Assembly: GCF_002902385.1 (NCBI RefSeq)
Contig: NZ_PPQH01000033.1
Coordinates: 1 to 64,000, forward strand
Origin: Staphylococcus intermedius NCTC 11048
GTDB taxonomy: Bacteria > Bacillota > Bacilli > Staphylococcales > Staphylococcaceae
Length of the DNA: 64,000 nt
Reading direction: 5' to 3'
The notes under the pieces were generated by a model. That model saw nothing but the letters and a program-made list of their open reading frames with translations, was not told the origin of the DNA and made no database searches. Shown in pieces: positions 44,731 through 55,178 of the stretch (the first letter of the stretch is position 1; each line of letters opens with the position of its first letter). Both the position numbers and the translations under genes were made by a program.

Positions 44731-45191
44731 GTTGCGTCACCTTCTTCTATATCTTGTTTGAGATGTCTAATATCTTTGTAGCCTTGTCTATGTGAGGCAA
44801 ACCCTTCCATAATGGCATACCAATTTTCACCAAACTCTGACTTAATTCGATTAAATAATTCACTTTGTGCACGGTTTAATTTTTTGATTAAAGCTTTACC
44901 TTCTGGTGTCGGATAAAGCCGTTTCAAACGACGATCCGTTAAATCAGGTTCATCATAAATTAAGCCTTTTGATTTTAATAATTTGAGCGTTGCGTGTGAG
45001 CCTTGTTTTGAGATTTCTAGATTCTCCAGTAATTTCTTTGTTGTAATACCTGGCAGTTTGTTAATAAAAAAGAGAAAGCGATGATGTTGGCGACTCATAT
45101 CATATTCAGCGATGAGATCATCAGCTGTTTTTGTAAAAGTTTGATAAGCATAATAAAAAAGAAATAGTTCATAATCATTATTTTGAGTCAT
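44727..45191 (-). CDS. MarR-family transcriptional regulator
   Basis: 154 residues with a winged helix: PGITTKKLLENLEISKQGSHATLKLLKSKGLIYDEPDLTDRRLKRLYPTPEGKA in order, the D-x-R-x wing typical of MarR proteins. The ATG at 45191 is chosen since AAGGAAG is 8 nt upstream; the longer frame to 45287 has no site. It overlaps corA by 4 nt, suggesting that it controls this pair or responds to the same stress. Its ligand is unknown. Confidence 0.82.
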   Translation of the reverse strand: MTQNNDYELFLFYYAYQTFTKTADDLIAEYDMSRQHHRFLFFINKLPGITTKKLLENLEISKQGSHATLKLLKSKGLIYDEPDLTDRRLKRLYPTPEGKALIKKLNRAQSELFNRIKSEFGENWYAIMEGFASHRQGYKDIRHLKQDIEEGDAT

Positions 45192-45471
45192 AGTATACTT
45201 CCTTTTCTGAAAAGTCTTTTTCATTATAGTAAAGAATCGTACATCTGTCATGAATATGCTGATGAATTTTGAAGAATAATCAATCATGAAAACATGTATT
45301 AACAGACGAGACGACGAAGCATAAATAAGGGAATACGTAACCTAAACCTAGAAATGTGAAGTTTGTATCGTGATTGTTAAGCGTTTAATGTGTCATAAAT
45401 ACGACAAAATTTAGAATATGACGTTAAATTTCGTGTTATTTATTAGGAAAATCATGAAATTAAATCGAATC

Positions 45472-45499
45472 TTCATGAAATCTTAACATTAAATTTACA
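45472..45499 (+). promoter_or_regulatory. candidate PhoP box upstream of nptA
   Basis: Three hexamers TTCATG, TTAACA and TTTACA occur at an exact 11-bp period (45472, 45483, 45494), the arrangement of Bacillus-type PhoP boxes (TT-A/C/T-ACA repeats with 5-bp spacers). It is about 120 bp before the phosphate transporter gene, which makes phosphate-starvation control plausible. Confidence 0.45.
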
Positions 45500-45615
45500 A
45501 AGATAAGAGATAATCAGAGTGAATCATACTTGGATAGTATGGCTAAGATATTGAAAAGAAACCTATTTCATGTCTTTTTTTAAGACTTTTACAATCATTA
45601 TATTGAGGTGGAAAA

Positions 45616-47277
45616 ATGGAAATGTCGGTAACTGAAGTCATCTTTTCGTTTTTAGGTGGCTTAGGTATCTTCCTGTACGGTTTAAAAATAATGGGGGATG
45701 GACTTCAAGCTTCTGCTGGAGATCGTTTACGTAACATTTTAAATAAATATACCTCTAACCCAGTCCTTGGTGTATTAGCAGGTATGATTGTGACAATATT
45801 AATTCAAAGCAGTTCGGGAACGACAGTGATAACGATTGGTTTGGTCACAGCTGGATTTATGACATTGAAACAAGCGATAGGTGTCATTATGGGTGCAAAC
45901 ATAGGGACGACAGTGACCGCGTTTATTATTGGTATTGATTTAGGGGAGTATGCGATGCCGATCTTAGCGATAGGTGCGTTCCTTATTTTCTTTTTTAAAC
46001 GTTCAAAAATCAATCATATCGGGCGCGTTTTATTCGGCTTCGGTTCTCTATTTTTTGGACTTGAGTTTATGGGAGATTCTGTGAAACCATTAGCTGAGTT
46101 GGAATGGTTTAGACAACTCATGCTCGATATGTCCTCACATACCATTTATGGGATTTTAGCTGGAATAGGTTTAACAGCACTTGTACAAAGCTCGAGTGCG
46201 ACAATTGGAATTTTGCAGGAATTTTATAGTCAAGATTTAATTAATTTACAAGGTGCGATTCCGGTACTATTAGGTGATAATATCGGAACAACCATTACAG
46301 CAATATTAGCAAGTTTAGCGGGCTCACTTGCTGCAAAACGAGCGGCATTTGTGCATGTCATATTCAATGTTATTGGTGTTATCATTTTTGGATTACTTTT
46401 ACCGGTCATTATACCGTTTATCGCAATCACTCAAGAGGCATGGCATTTAAAACCAGCGATGACTATTGCGTTTGCTCACGGGGCTTTTAACGTGACAAAT
46501 ACATTAATTCAATTACCATTTGTGGGTGCTTTAGCATGGATTGTGACAAAAATTGTGCCAGGTAAGGATGTCACAGAAGATTATAAACCACAACATTTGA
46601 ACAAAGATTTAGTGTATCATGCACCGGGTGTGGCGTTACAAGAGACCCAAAAAGAGCTGCAAAATGTTGGGAATATCGTCCGTTCCATGCTTGAGGATGT
46701 ACACCATCCGTCTCAAATGGACAAAAAAATGATTAAAAATGTACAACAAAAGCATCAAGCTGTGGAGACAATTAGTGACAGTATTCGCAATTATCTCGTG
46801 CGGATCTCGACTAAAGATATTAATCGTAAAGATGTTGAAAGATTGGCAGTCATGTTTGATGTGAATCGCTCTATTTTGAAAGTGTCTGAATTAATCGAAG
46901 CCTACATTGATCAAATGGAACGTAAAAAAATGAAGCAAATTACGCTGACAGATGATGCTGAGCGTGGTATTGAAAAACTGTATCGCTTCGTTGATGAATC
47001 ATTTGTAAAAGCGATAGAAACATTAGATGTATATGATACAACGAAAAAGGATGAAGTCGTTGAACGGAGTCGAGAAGCTTTTAATATTGAGCATCGACTA
47101 CGTAAAGGTCATATCAAACGTTTAAATCGAGGCGAATGTTCAACAGATGGTGGTCTGCTTTATGTAGATATTATTGCCGTTTTAGAGCGTATCGGTTATA
47201 ACTCTCGAAATATTTCAGAAGCTATGGTGGGCTTAAATGAAGACGTATCTATTGAAGAAGAAGTTTTAAATGTATAG
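45616..47277 (+). CDS. nptA: Na+/phosphate cotransporter family protein
   Basis: 553 residues. Two inverted Na/Pi-cotransporter repeats: GGLGIFLYGLKIMGDGLQ with IQSSSGTTVITIGLVTAG, and GLTALVQSSSATIGILQEF. The QSSS motif in each forms the substrate site. The C-terminal ~200 residues are a cytoplasmic PhoU-like helical domain. It takes up phosphate with sodium and is known as NptA in staphylococci. ATG at 45616 has GAGGTGG upstream. PhoP-type repeats upstream; terminator at 47297-47335. Confidence 0.9.
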   Translation: MEMSVTEVIFSFLGGLGIFLYGLKIMGDGLQASAGDRLRNILNKYTSNPVLGVLAGMIVTILIQSSSGTTVITIGLVTAGFMTLKQAIGVIMGANIGTTVTAFIIGIDLGEYAMPILAIGAFLIFFFKRSKINHIGRVLFGFGSLFFGLEFMGDSVKPLAELEWFRQLMLDMSSHTIYGILAGIGLTALVQSSSATIGILQEFYSQDLINLQGAIPVLLGDNIGTTITAILASLAGSLAAKRAAFVHVIFNVIGVIIFGLLLPVIIPFIAITQEAWHLKPAMTIAFAHGAFNVTNTLIQLPFVGALAWIVTKIVPGKDVTEDYKPQHLNKDLVYHAPGVALQETQKELQNVGNIVRSMLEDVHHPSQMDKKMIKNVQQKHQAVETISDSIRNYLVRISTKDINRKDVERLAVMFDVNRSILKVSELIEAYIDQMERKKMKQITLTDDAERGIEKLYRFVDESFVKAIETLDVYDTTKKDEVVERSREAFNIEHRLRKGHIKRLNRGECSTDGGLLYVDIIAVLERIGYNSRNISEAMVGLNEDVSIEEEVLNV

Positions 47278-47296
47278 TGCGTTTTAACCTTAAAGC

Positions 47297-47335
47297 GGTG
47301 CAGTGTTTGGTTTTAATCAGACATTGCACCTTTTT
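47297..47335 (+). terminator. terminator after nptA
   Basis: GGTGCAGTGT pairs with ACATTGCACC and is followed by five T residues. Confidence 0.85.
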
Positions 47336-47564
47336 AAATACAATTAAAAACTAAATGGAATTCGAGAAAAATGCAGGTGTTTTTAAAAGTTATATGTAAA
47401 TAAATTATGGTGTTTACAATGTTCAGTTAAATTAATAGTATTAAGTGACAAAATTTCGAAAATTAAACAAAACGATTGTGTTCATCCTTACATTTGTTAA
47501 ACTTTTAAAGGATGGCAAATGTTTGATTTTTGTCAATATTTTTTGATTTGAAGGAGGTGAGGGC

Positions 47565-48812
47565 ATGTATAGAATGAAAAAATGTATGACGGGTATCTTA
47601 TTATTCATGACGTTGATGGTGCTTTTAATGATGCATCCGAAAGAAGCGTTCGCGCATGCCACTTTAGAGAAGCAAACACCAACTGAAAATAGTGTTGTTC
47701 CATCACAACCAGAGACGATTCAACTCGAATTTAATGAACCTGTGTATACCGATTATTCTAAGATCACGCTTTATGATGATGAGGGGAATAAAATAGATAC
47801 ATTGAAACCCCAAGAATCAGGAAAGTCACAAAAGCTGAATTTTGATGCTTCGGAAGTCCAAAAAGGCACGTATCAAATTTCATGGGAAACGATTTCTATC
47901 GATGGCCATGAGGTGGACGGTCAATATTATTTCTCTGTCGGTCATAAGACAGCTGATGCGATTGATACATCAGGGGCATTTTATACGGATACCTTTTTCT
48001 GGTTTGGACTCATACGGTTTATTTTACAATCTGCGTTGCTCATATTAACAGGCCTGTACATTGTGAATTTGTTTATGGCACGTCAAGAAGCACCTACATT
48101 CCATATCATTCCGCATCATCGTAGTGCGGTTATTTTACTTATGATGACAGCTGTGGGTGCAGCGATTGTTTATTTGATGACTTTACCAGAAACGGTGATC
48201 ACATCGATATTGAAACTTGATTTTTCTGTTTGGATACAATTTCCGTTTATGCTTTCTATGACAAGTTTAATCATCGTACTAGGCCTGTTCACTTTGAGAA
48301 ATATGGAACCGCTTTGGCAACAAATGATGCCGTTATTCATTTTTATTAGTTTGGCGATTTCTGGACATGTTTGGACACAATCCATACCGATATATTCAAT
48401 TGTTATACGGACGATTCACTTAATCGGTATCGCAATGTGGCTTGGAAGCTTTGCATACTTAATCGCTTACTTGTTTTCAAAACAGCGCCATTCTTATGTA
48501 TTGATTATTAAAGATGTACTACTTAAAACGAATATTGGCGCAGTTATACTTATTATTGTGACAGGCTTTTTAATGTCTATCGATATGACGTCTTTATCTG
48601 CAATGATCACAAGTTCGACAACATATAGTAGCCTCTGGTTCGCCAAAATTGGGTTGACGATGGTGATGATGATTTTGGGTGCTTTCCAAACTTTTTGGGC
48701 CATGCGTCAAAAATGTCGTATCAATCAACCATTACTGTATATTGAAATCTTCGTCGGTGTATTTTTAATCTTAGCCGGTGTCATCATGAGTCAAATTGAA
48801 ATTCCCTTATAG
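47565..48812 (+). CDS. ycnJ: CopC/CopD-type copper uptake protein (YcnJ-like)
   Basis: 415 residues. Signal peptide ending near AFAHA, so that the mature protein starts with the histidine of a CopC domain (HATLEKQTPTENSVV, with FNEPVYTDYS and DGHEVDGQYYFSVG). Then a CopD-like membrane domain with eight helices (about 140-415), including the ISGHVWTQSIP and IHLIGIAMWLGSFAYL histidine segments. Bacillus YcnJ takes up copper under limitation. The ATG at 47565 has GGAGGTGAG upstream; 47574 is a second possibility. First gene of a two-gene unit with ycnI. Confidence 0.85.
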   Translation: MYRMKKCMTGILLFMTLMVLLMMHPKEAFAHATLEKQTPTENSVVPSQPETIQLEFNEPVYTDYSKITLYDDEGNKIDTLKPQESGKSQKLNFDASEVQKGTYQISWETISIDGHEVDGQYYFSVGHKTADAIDTSGAFYTDTFFWFGLIRFILQSALLILTGLYIVNLFMARQEAPTFHIIPHHRSAVILLMMTAVGAAIVYLMTLPETVITSILKLDFSVWIQFPFMLSMTSLIIVLGLFTLRNMEPLWQQMMPLFIFISLAISGHVWTQSIPIYSIVIRTIHLIGIAMWLGSFAYLIAYLFSKQRHSYVLIIKDVLLKTNIGAVILIIVTGFLMSIDMTSLSAMITSSTTYSSLWFAKIGLTMVMMILGAFQTFWAMRQKCRINQPLLYIEIFVGVFLILAGVIMSQIEIPL

Positions 48813-48831
48813 AGAGAAAGGAAGTAAATAA

Positions 48832-49443
48832 ATGAAAATGCCAAAATTTTTAATCAGTTTTATCGCTTTGATAGTGATGGTCGCGATCACTGCTACAGTA
48901 GCTGAAGCACACGTTAAACTCGATCCACAAGTGAGCGAACCGGGGTCATATCAACAATATGATGTCCGTGTTCCGGTTGAACGTGATAGCCATACGACTA
49001 AAGTTGAACTTGAAGTGCCAAAAGGTGTCACAGTGTCTGCGATTCAACCTGTGCCTGGGTTTAAACACCAACAAGAGAAAAATAAAGACGGTGAAATCAC
49101 GAAAATCACTTGGACAGCAACAGGAGAAGGAATCGGTGAAAATGAGTATCAAAATTTCCCGATTATCGTGGCCAATCCAGATGAAGAAGGGACATTTAAA
49201 TGGAATGCCCTACAAACATATAAAGATGGCAAAGTTGTAAAGTGGACAGAAGAAGGTGAAGATAGCCAAAATCCAGCACCGACAACAGAAGTTAAAGCGG
49301 GTGGTGCAGCGACTGAACATGGAGAAGCGGGTGAAACAACATCAGCAGCATCTCCATGGCTTTGGGTGATCAGTATTGCTGCTTTAATCGTGTCTATCGT
49401 CGCATTGTTTAAACGTAAAAACTTTACGAAATCTGACAAATAA
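48832..49443 (+). CDS. ycnI: YcnI-like (DUF1775) secreted copper-associated protein
   Basis: 203 residues. The signal peptide is removed to expose an N-terminal histidine (EAHVKLDPQVSEPGSYQQYDVRVP), the Cu-binding start typical of YcnI. The beta-sandwich includes PVERDSHTTKVELEVPKG and EGTFKWNALQTYKDG. A C-terminal stalk and transmembrane helix (about 173-193) end in a basic KRKNFTKSDK. It probably works with YcnJ on copper outside the membrane. Starts 19 bp after ycnJ and has GGAAG upstream. No YcnK or CsoR regulator is in view. Confidence 0.85.
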   Translation: MKMPKFLISFIALIVMVAITATVAEAHVKLDPQVSEPGSYQQYDVRVPVERDSHTTKVELEVPKGVTVSAIQPVPGFKHQQEKNKDGEITKITWTATGEGIGENEYQNFPIIVANPDEEGTFKWNALQTYKDGKVVKWTEEGEDSQNPAPTTEVKAGGAATEHGEAGETTSAASPWLWVISIAALIVSIVALFKRKNFTKSDK

Positions 49444-49449
49444 TTGTTG

Positions 49450-49480
49450 TTGACAGGACGTCTAGGTTTGCCGATATAAT
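49450..49480 (+). promoter_or_regulatory. promoter of the DUF2871 gene
   Basis: Perfect TTGACA (49450-49455) and TATAAT (49475-49480) with a 19-bp spacer. This implies a leader of about 185 nt before the start at 49671. The leader has no obvious riboswitch fold that I can recognise. Confidence 0.55.
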
Positions 49481-49670
49481 CATTAGTATAGGTGATGACA
49501 GGGGCACGTTTGTTGTATTCAATTCACACTAAAATATGGTTGATTGAGTTATGTGCAATGCGCATCACAAGGTTCGAAAAATGTAGGGGTAACGTTCAAT
49601 TCCCGTGTTGTATAAAGTAATAATAGCAACCATGAGAGTTAGCGGATTAAAACAATGGAGCGTGAACACA

Positions 49671-50129
49671 ATGAGACGAATTTTATATGCATTTATGACT
49701 TATACCGTGTTAGGGTTATTGAGTGGATTTGCTTATAGAGAATTAACAGTACACTATGAATTTACGGGGTCTACCCAAATGAGCGTAATGCATACGCACT
49801 TATTGACGCTCGGTATGTTTATGTTTTTGATGTTAATTCCGATTGAAAAATTGTTCAAAATCAGTAGCTACTATTTATTTAACTGGTATTTTATTATTTA
49901 CAATATTGGTGTGTTGACAACAGTGTCAATGCAGTTTATGAAAGGTTTTAGAGAAATTTCTGGCGGTACGATTCCGGCGTCATTTGCAGGCTTTGCAGGT
50001 ATAGGGCATGTGACGATAACGGCTGGATTTATTCTATTATTTTTCTTATTAAGACAAGCGATACTTGTGGCACCTCGAGATGGCGCCGTATCCAAAGATG
50101 AAGTGAAAGACGAAACACTTCCCAAATAA
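49671..50129 (+). CDS. DUF2871 membrane protein
   Basis: 152 residues with four predicted membrane helices. MRRILYAFMTYTVLGLLSGFAYRELT followed by MSVMHTHLLTLGMFMFLMLI is the typical DUF2871 pattern, with a conserved H-x-H. Function unknown; the histidine pair suggests metal or haem binding, as in some quinol-oxidase-like small proteins, but this is speculation. The ATG at 49671 has GGAG 10 nt upstream and is preferred over 49605. Confidence 0.75.
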   Translation: MRRILYAFMTYTVLGLLSGFAYRELTVHYEFTGSTQMSVMHTHLLTLGMFMFLMLIPIEKLFKISSYYLFNWYFIIYNIGVLTTVSMQFMKGFREISGGTIPASFAGFAGIGHVTITAGFILLFFLLRQAILVAPRDGAVSKDEVKDETLPK

Positions 50130-50140
50130 ATCATGAACAC

Positions 50141-50196
50141 AAAAAAGCCATTCGGTTCAATGTCACGAAATGAGACACTGCACTGAATGGCTTTTT
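50141..50196. terminator. bidirectional terminator between DUF2871 gene and acetyltransferase
   Basis: AAAAAAGCCATTC-GTTCA pairs with TGAATGGCTTTTT, with an inner TGTC/GACA-type stem. Convergent genes share it. Confidence 0.8.
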
Positions 50197-50199
50197 ATA

Positions 50200-50616
50200 T
50201 TACTTTTCAACAGGGTAGTGAAGGTACATCCCACCTGAATGCGGCTCTGTTGAGATAAAGCCAAATTTTGCATAAAGTTGATCGGCCGGATAATCTGCAA
50301 TCAGACTGACATATGTACCGGGTTGGCGCACAGATTCAATGTAATCCATAATATGGTTCATGACTGTTTTGCCGTGACCTTGCCCTTGGTATTCAGGACG
50401 TACTGCAATATCGATAATTTGAAATGCAGTTGCACCATCACCTATGACGCGACCCATACCGATGAGTTGTTGGCCATTAAAAAGCGTCACTGTAAAACAC
50501 GCATTCGGTAATCCAATTCGAGCAGCAGTTTCTGATTTTTCACTCAGCCCTGCAACGCGCCGTAATTCACAATAGTCGGCTGGGCTTGGAATTTCATATC
50601 TCACTTCAATTGTCAT
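50200..50616 (-). CDS. GNAT-family N-acetyltransferase
   Basis: 138 residues with the acetyl-CoA motif VRPEYQGQGHGKTVMNHIMDYIE (about 72-94) and C-terminal YAKFGFISTEPHSGGMYLHY. Typical of small staphylococcal GNATs. Substrate unknown. Start ATG at 50616; AAAGGA lies about 11 nt upstream. It starts 21 bp after iruO on the same strand and is probably co-transcribed from the Fur-controlled promoter. Confidence 0.8.
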   Translation of the reverse strand: MTIEVRYEIPSPADYCELRRVAGLSEKSETAARIGLPNACFTVTLFNGQQLIGMGRVIGDGATAFQIIDIAVRPEYQGQGHGKTVMNHIMDYIESVRQPGTYVSLIADYPADQLYAKFGFISTEPHSGGMYLHYPVEK

Positions 50617-50636
50617 CGCTTCATAATCCTTTCGTT

Positions 50637-51695
<1,059 letters not shown>

Positions 51696-51714
51696 TCATC
51701 CATTATCTAATAAA

Positions 51715-51729
51715 TGAGAATAATTATCA
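51715..51729. promoter_or_regulatory. Fur box upstream of iruO
   Basis: TGAGAATAATTATCA matches the 7-1-7 Fur consensus TGATAAT-N-ATTATCA with a single mismatch, 50 bp before the iruO start. It predicts iron-repressed expression, as known for S. aureus iruO. Confidence 0.8.
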
Positions 51730-51807
51730 ATTGTTGACCATGAATTTCTAGAATATATTTGTATCTACCCATAATTTTTGGGTTGAGTGATTCACAATGG
51801 CGTGAAC

Positions 51808-51841
51808 AAAAAAGACTGGGACATTAAGTTTTCCCAGTCTC
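51808..51841 (-). terminator. terminator after the glucose symporter gene
   Basis: Reading the minus strand: AGACTGGGA pairs with TCCCAGTCT, followed by six T residues. It lies right after the stop of the sugar porter gene. Confidence 0.85.
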
Positions 51842-51853
51842 AATCCCTATATT

Positions 51854-53197
51854 TTATTCGACATTTTTTGCATTTGTACGTGCACGCAAGTCTTGTTCGA
51901 TTTGTTCAAGGCTACGACCACGTGTTTCTGGTAAGAATTTGATAACGAAAAACATTGCAATAATACCAATCACTGCAAAGATTAAGAAGACTTGTTGAAC
52001 TTGAAGTACATCAGTGAGCACAGGGAAAAATTGTGCTACAAGTAAACTACCGATTGAAAGTACGAGTGCTGCAATCCCTGTTGCTGCACCACGCGCACGC
52101 ATTGGGAATAATTCTGGTAACATGACCCATAAGACTGGCCCCCATGAAACACCGAAGAAAATAATGAATGTTGTTAAACAAATCATAATAATCCAAGCGG
52201 CACTATTTACCCCGATGAGCCAAATCAACGCACTCATGATGAGTAACGAAGCCACCATACCAATATTACCAATGACAAGCAATTTTTTACGGTCAATTTT
52301 GTCGATAATAGAAATCGCGAAAATGGTCACAAGTACATTCACAACACCGATACCGACTGTACTTAAAATCGCTGTTGATTCACCTAATCCCGCTGTTGCG
52401 AAAATTTTAGGTGCGTAGTAAATAATGGCATTAATCCCAATTAATTGTTGGAGTAACGCAAAAACACTACCGATAATGATAGTCGATAACAACCAAGGAG
52501 ATTTAAGAACTGTCCATGTGCTATCTGCAATTTGATTGATCTTTTTCATGTTTTCAATTTCGTGATCAATTTCTGAAGCCGGGTAAGTCAATTTCATCAC
52601 GTCACGCGCTGCTTTTTCACCACGTTTTTCAAGTAAACAACGTGGGCTTTCAGGCATAAAGATCACACCCACCATGAGAATAACTGATGGAACAACTGCT
52701 AAGCCAAGCATCCAACGCCATCCTTCAATCGGCGCAAATGCATAGTTGACAAGATACGAAGCTAAAATACCGATTGTGATCATTAATTGGTTAAGTGAAC
52801 TTAAAGAGCCACGTGCGTCTGTCGGTGCAAGCTCAGAAAGATAAACGGGAACAATCGCAGTAGAACCCCCGACGGCTAAACCGATAATGACACGTCCTAA
52901 GACTAAAATTTCCATCGTTGGTGCGAGTGCTAAAATCAATGCACCGATAATAAAGACGATAGAGATCATAAAGACTAAACGACGACGACCCAATTTCTCG
53001 GACAGTGGGCCACTTAACCCAGCACCGACAATTGCGCCGACTAACATAGACGAAACAACAAGACCTTCAGTATATGCGTTAAGTGGGATGTCATTTTTTA
53101 AATAAAGCAATGCACCGGAAATAACCCCCATGTCATAACCGTATAATAAACCACCTAAAGCACCAATGAAGAAAATCATCTTTTTATTTATTTTCAT
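51854..53197 (-). CDS. sugar porter, glucose:H+ symporter (GlcP-like)
   Basis: 447 residues, 12 membrane helices, MFS sugar-porter family. GGLLYGYDMGVISGALLYL at the start, repeated GRRRLVF and DRKKLLV loops, GRVIIGLAVGGSTAIVPVYLSELAP, LQQLIGINAIIYY (sugar-binding Q-Q-x-x-G-x-N) and PETRGRSLEQIE. It is closely similar to S. epidermidis GlcP, a structurally studied glucose:proton symporter. The usual PESPRWL motif reads PESPRCL here. The ATG at 53197 is chosen since GGAGG is 7 nt upstream. Monocistronic. Confidence 0.85.
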   Translation of the reverse strand: MKINKKMIFFIGALGGLLYGYDMGVISGALLYLKNDIPLNAYTEGLVVSSMLVGAIVGAGLSGPLSEKLGRRRLVFMISIVFIIGALILALAPTMEILVLGRVIIGLAVGGSTAIVPVYLSELAPTDARGSLSSLNQLMITIGILASYLVNYAFAPIEGWRWMLGLAVVPSVILMVGVIFMPESPRCLLEKRGEKAARDVMKLTYPASEIDHEIENMKKINQIADSTWTVLKSPWLLSTIIIGSVFALLQQLIGINAIIYYAPKIFATAGLGESTAILSTVGIGVVNVLVTIFAISIIDKIDRKKLLVIGNIGMVASLLIMSALIWLIGVNSAAWIIMICLTTFIIFFGVSWGPVLWVMLPELFPMRARGAATGIAALVLSIGSLLVAQFFPVLTDVLQVQQVFLIFAVIGIIAMFFVIKFLPETRGRSLEQIEQDLRARTNAKNVE

Positions 53198-53378
53198 TGT
53201 GCAACCTCCATTATTTTTCTGTATACAAGTATACGCTTTCATAAGATAATAGTAAATTATAAAAATTTGCAAGTTTAAAGATTTGTAATCGTGAATTACT
53301 TGTCATCAAAACATTTTTATAAATGCTTAATCATACTGTTGTATACGCGAAAGTGGACGCCATGATTTGATTGAGGTG

Positions 53379-53419
53379 TTGCCTCAAAAGTGTGACGATT
53401 ATCACATTTCTGAAGCAAC
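53379..53419. promoter_or_regulatory. long hairpin containing a TGTGA-N6-TCACA dyad
   Basis: GTTGCCTCAAAAGTGTGA pairs with TCACATTTCTGAAGCAAC with few mismatches. The centre (53391-53406) is an exact TGTGA-N6-TCACA. It lies about 180 bp upstream of the sugar porter start codon and 14 bp after the end of the YhdH-type gene on the same strand, with no T-run on that strand. It may be a terminator remnant, an operator, or both. Confidence 0.4.
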
Positions 53420-53432
53420 GTTTATACAATTT

Positions 53433-54428
53433 TTAAGATTCAGAACGTAAATCAACGACGATACGGCCGATAAAGTCATGTTTTTCTGCGCGTTCTAAAT
53501 ACGTTTTTAATTCATTAAAAGGCACAACTGTTTTAATGTCATGTAATTTTTCAGGTTTTAAGTCTTTAGAAAGACGGCGCCATAAATGCTGTCTACGTTG
53601 CATTGGAAAAGCGACTGAATCTGCACCTAGTAGTCGAATGCCTCTTAAAATAAATGGATAAACGGTACTTGTGAACTGAGCGCCACTTAAGTTACCACTT
53701 ACGGCAACTGCACCATGTCGTTGTGTACGTTTTAATACTTCAGTTAACGTTTCACCACCGACAGGGTCGATAGCGGCTTGCCATTCTGTTGAAGCAAGGG
53801 CTTTATCCGTAATTTCATCAATTCTAGGGATGACTGTGCGTGCACCTAACGCTTTTAATTGCTCGTAATGTTCAGTCTGACCAGAACTTGCAATGACTTT
53901 ATAGCCAATTGCATTTAACATCATGACTGACATTACACCGACACCACCTGTAGCGCCACGCACGAGTACAGGACCATTTGTACTTGTGATTTTGTTATCT
54001 TCTAATAATTGGATAGAAATCGCAGCTGTAAAACCTGCAGTACCAATAATCATCGCTTCTTCTAAAGTTAAGTCTTCAGGGAGATGAACTAACCAATCAC
54101 CTTTCACTCGCGCAACCTCACTAAAACCACCATCATGATTCACACCGAGATCATACCCCGTTGCAATGACTTTATCGCCTTCTTTAAATGATGGGTGGTC
54201 CGAAGCCATCACGACACCGGCCAAGTCGATACCTGGGACAATCGGGTAATTGCGAATAATTTTGTTGTTCGATTTTGTCGCTAATACATCTTTATAGTTG
54301 ATACTTGAATAATGTACACGTATTGTGACATCGCCTTCAGACAAATCATCTACCGTAAGCGTTGTGAAATCTCCAGATAATGTGTCTGCATCATGATTCA
54401 CGCGAAATGCTTTAAATGTTTCTGTCAT
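53433..54428 (-). CDS. MDR-type NADPH oxidoreductase (YhdH/AcuI family)
   Basis: 331 residues, zinc-free medium-chain dehydrogenase/reductase. N-terminal GroES-like part with YSSINYKDVLATKSN and VPGIDLAGVV; cofactor domain with GTAGFTAAISIQLLE, VLVRGATGGVGVMSVMML (about 150-167) and YKVIASSGQTEHYEQLKALGA split over the region. The YhdH/AcuI type reduces acrylyl-CoA or quinone-like substrates; the actual substrate is unknown. Two ATGs are available: 54428 has ideal spacing to GAGGAGG, while 54434 is too close to it. Confidence 0.85.
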   Translation of the reverse strand: MTETFKAFRVNHDADTLSGDFTTLTVDDLSEGDVTIRVHYSSINYKDVLATKSNNKIIRNYPIVPGIDLAGVVMASDHPSFKEGDKVIATGYDLGVNHDGGFSEVARVKGDWLVHLPEDLTLEEAMIIGTAGFTAAISIQLLEDNKITSTNGPVLVRGATGGVGVMSVMMLNAIGYKVIASSGQTEHYEQLKALGARTVIPRIDEITDKALASTEWQAAIDPVGGETLTEVLKRTQRHGAVAVSGNLSGAQFTSTVYPFILRGIRLLGADSVAFPMQRRQHLWRRLSKDLKPEKLHDIKTVVPFNELKTYLERAEKHDFIGRIVVDLRSES

Positions 54429-54555
54429 TTGCATGTGCCTCCTCAATTTTTTTCGTTCACACTTTACCAAAAACGTTCATGAAAGACAATTAGATTGCTT
54501 TTGCTCGTTGAAGTGAAGCGATTCATGTACAATGTAAGAAAAGGGGGATGAAACT

Positions 54556-55074
54556 TTGGGATATCAATTGAGAAGAGTGACTGTGACAGAGGTTGAAACC
54601 TTGCAAAAGGTAAGTATAGATACATTTTTAGCAGCGTATCAACATGATTACGATCAAGTGTTATTTGAGCGTTACTTTGCAGAAGAAATGTCTATCAAAA
54701 AGTTAACGGCTGAATTAGAACATCCGAATATGTACTTTTTCTTTTTACACAATGAAGTGGAAATCTTGGGCTATGTCAAAGTGAATGTTGAAGCGGCACA
54801 AACAGTAGAGAAAGGTATTGAGTATGCTGAACTTCAACGGATTTATTTGTATCCTGACTATCAAAGGCAAGGGTTAGGGCAATGGCTATTCGATCAAGTG
54901 TGTGACTTTGTGAAAAATGAATTAGGTAAGTCCAAGTTATGGTTAGGTGTGTGGGAGGAAAACACACCGGCACTCAATTTTTATTTGAAACAAGGCCTTG
55001 TTAAAACAGGGGTACACCCATTTAAGATGGGCGACCATATTGATGAAGATTGGATTATGGAGAAAGATTTATAA
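54556..55074 (+). CDS. GNAT-family N-acetyltransferase
   Basis: 172 residues. AELQRIYLYPDYQRQGLGQWLFDQVCD (about 94-120) contains the acetyl-CoA Q-R-x-G-x-G motif, followed by KLWLGVWEENTPALNFYLKQGL, a common staphylococcal GNAT signature. The start is TTG at 54556 with AAGGGGG 8 nt upstream; a -10 box TACAAT is about 20 bp before. Substrate unknown; divergent from the YhdH-type gene. Confidence 0.82.
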   Translation: MGYQLRRVTVTEVETLQKVSIDTFLAAYQHDYDQVLFERYFAEEMSIKKLTAELEHPNMYFFFLHNEVEILGYVKVNVEAAQTVEKGIEYAELQRIYLYPDYQRQGLGQWLFDQVCDFVKNELGKSKLWLGVWEENTPALNFYLKQGLVKTGVHPFKMGDHIDEDWIMEKDL

Positions 55075-55178
55075 AAATTGTTTGAAAATTTTGCTTAAAA
55101 AGTTTAGTATTCAGTGTGAAGTGTATAAAAAAGTGATAGGGTTTTTCTATATCATTTACTGAATGAGGAGGAAGCAAC

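Noticed and set aside
49481-49670. long leader before the DUF2871 gene considered as a riboswitch
   Set aside because: No conserved riboswitch core that I could recognise and no terminator/antiterminator pair before the start codon.
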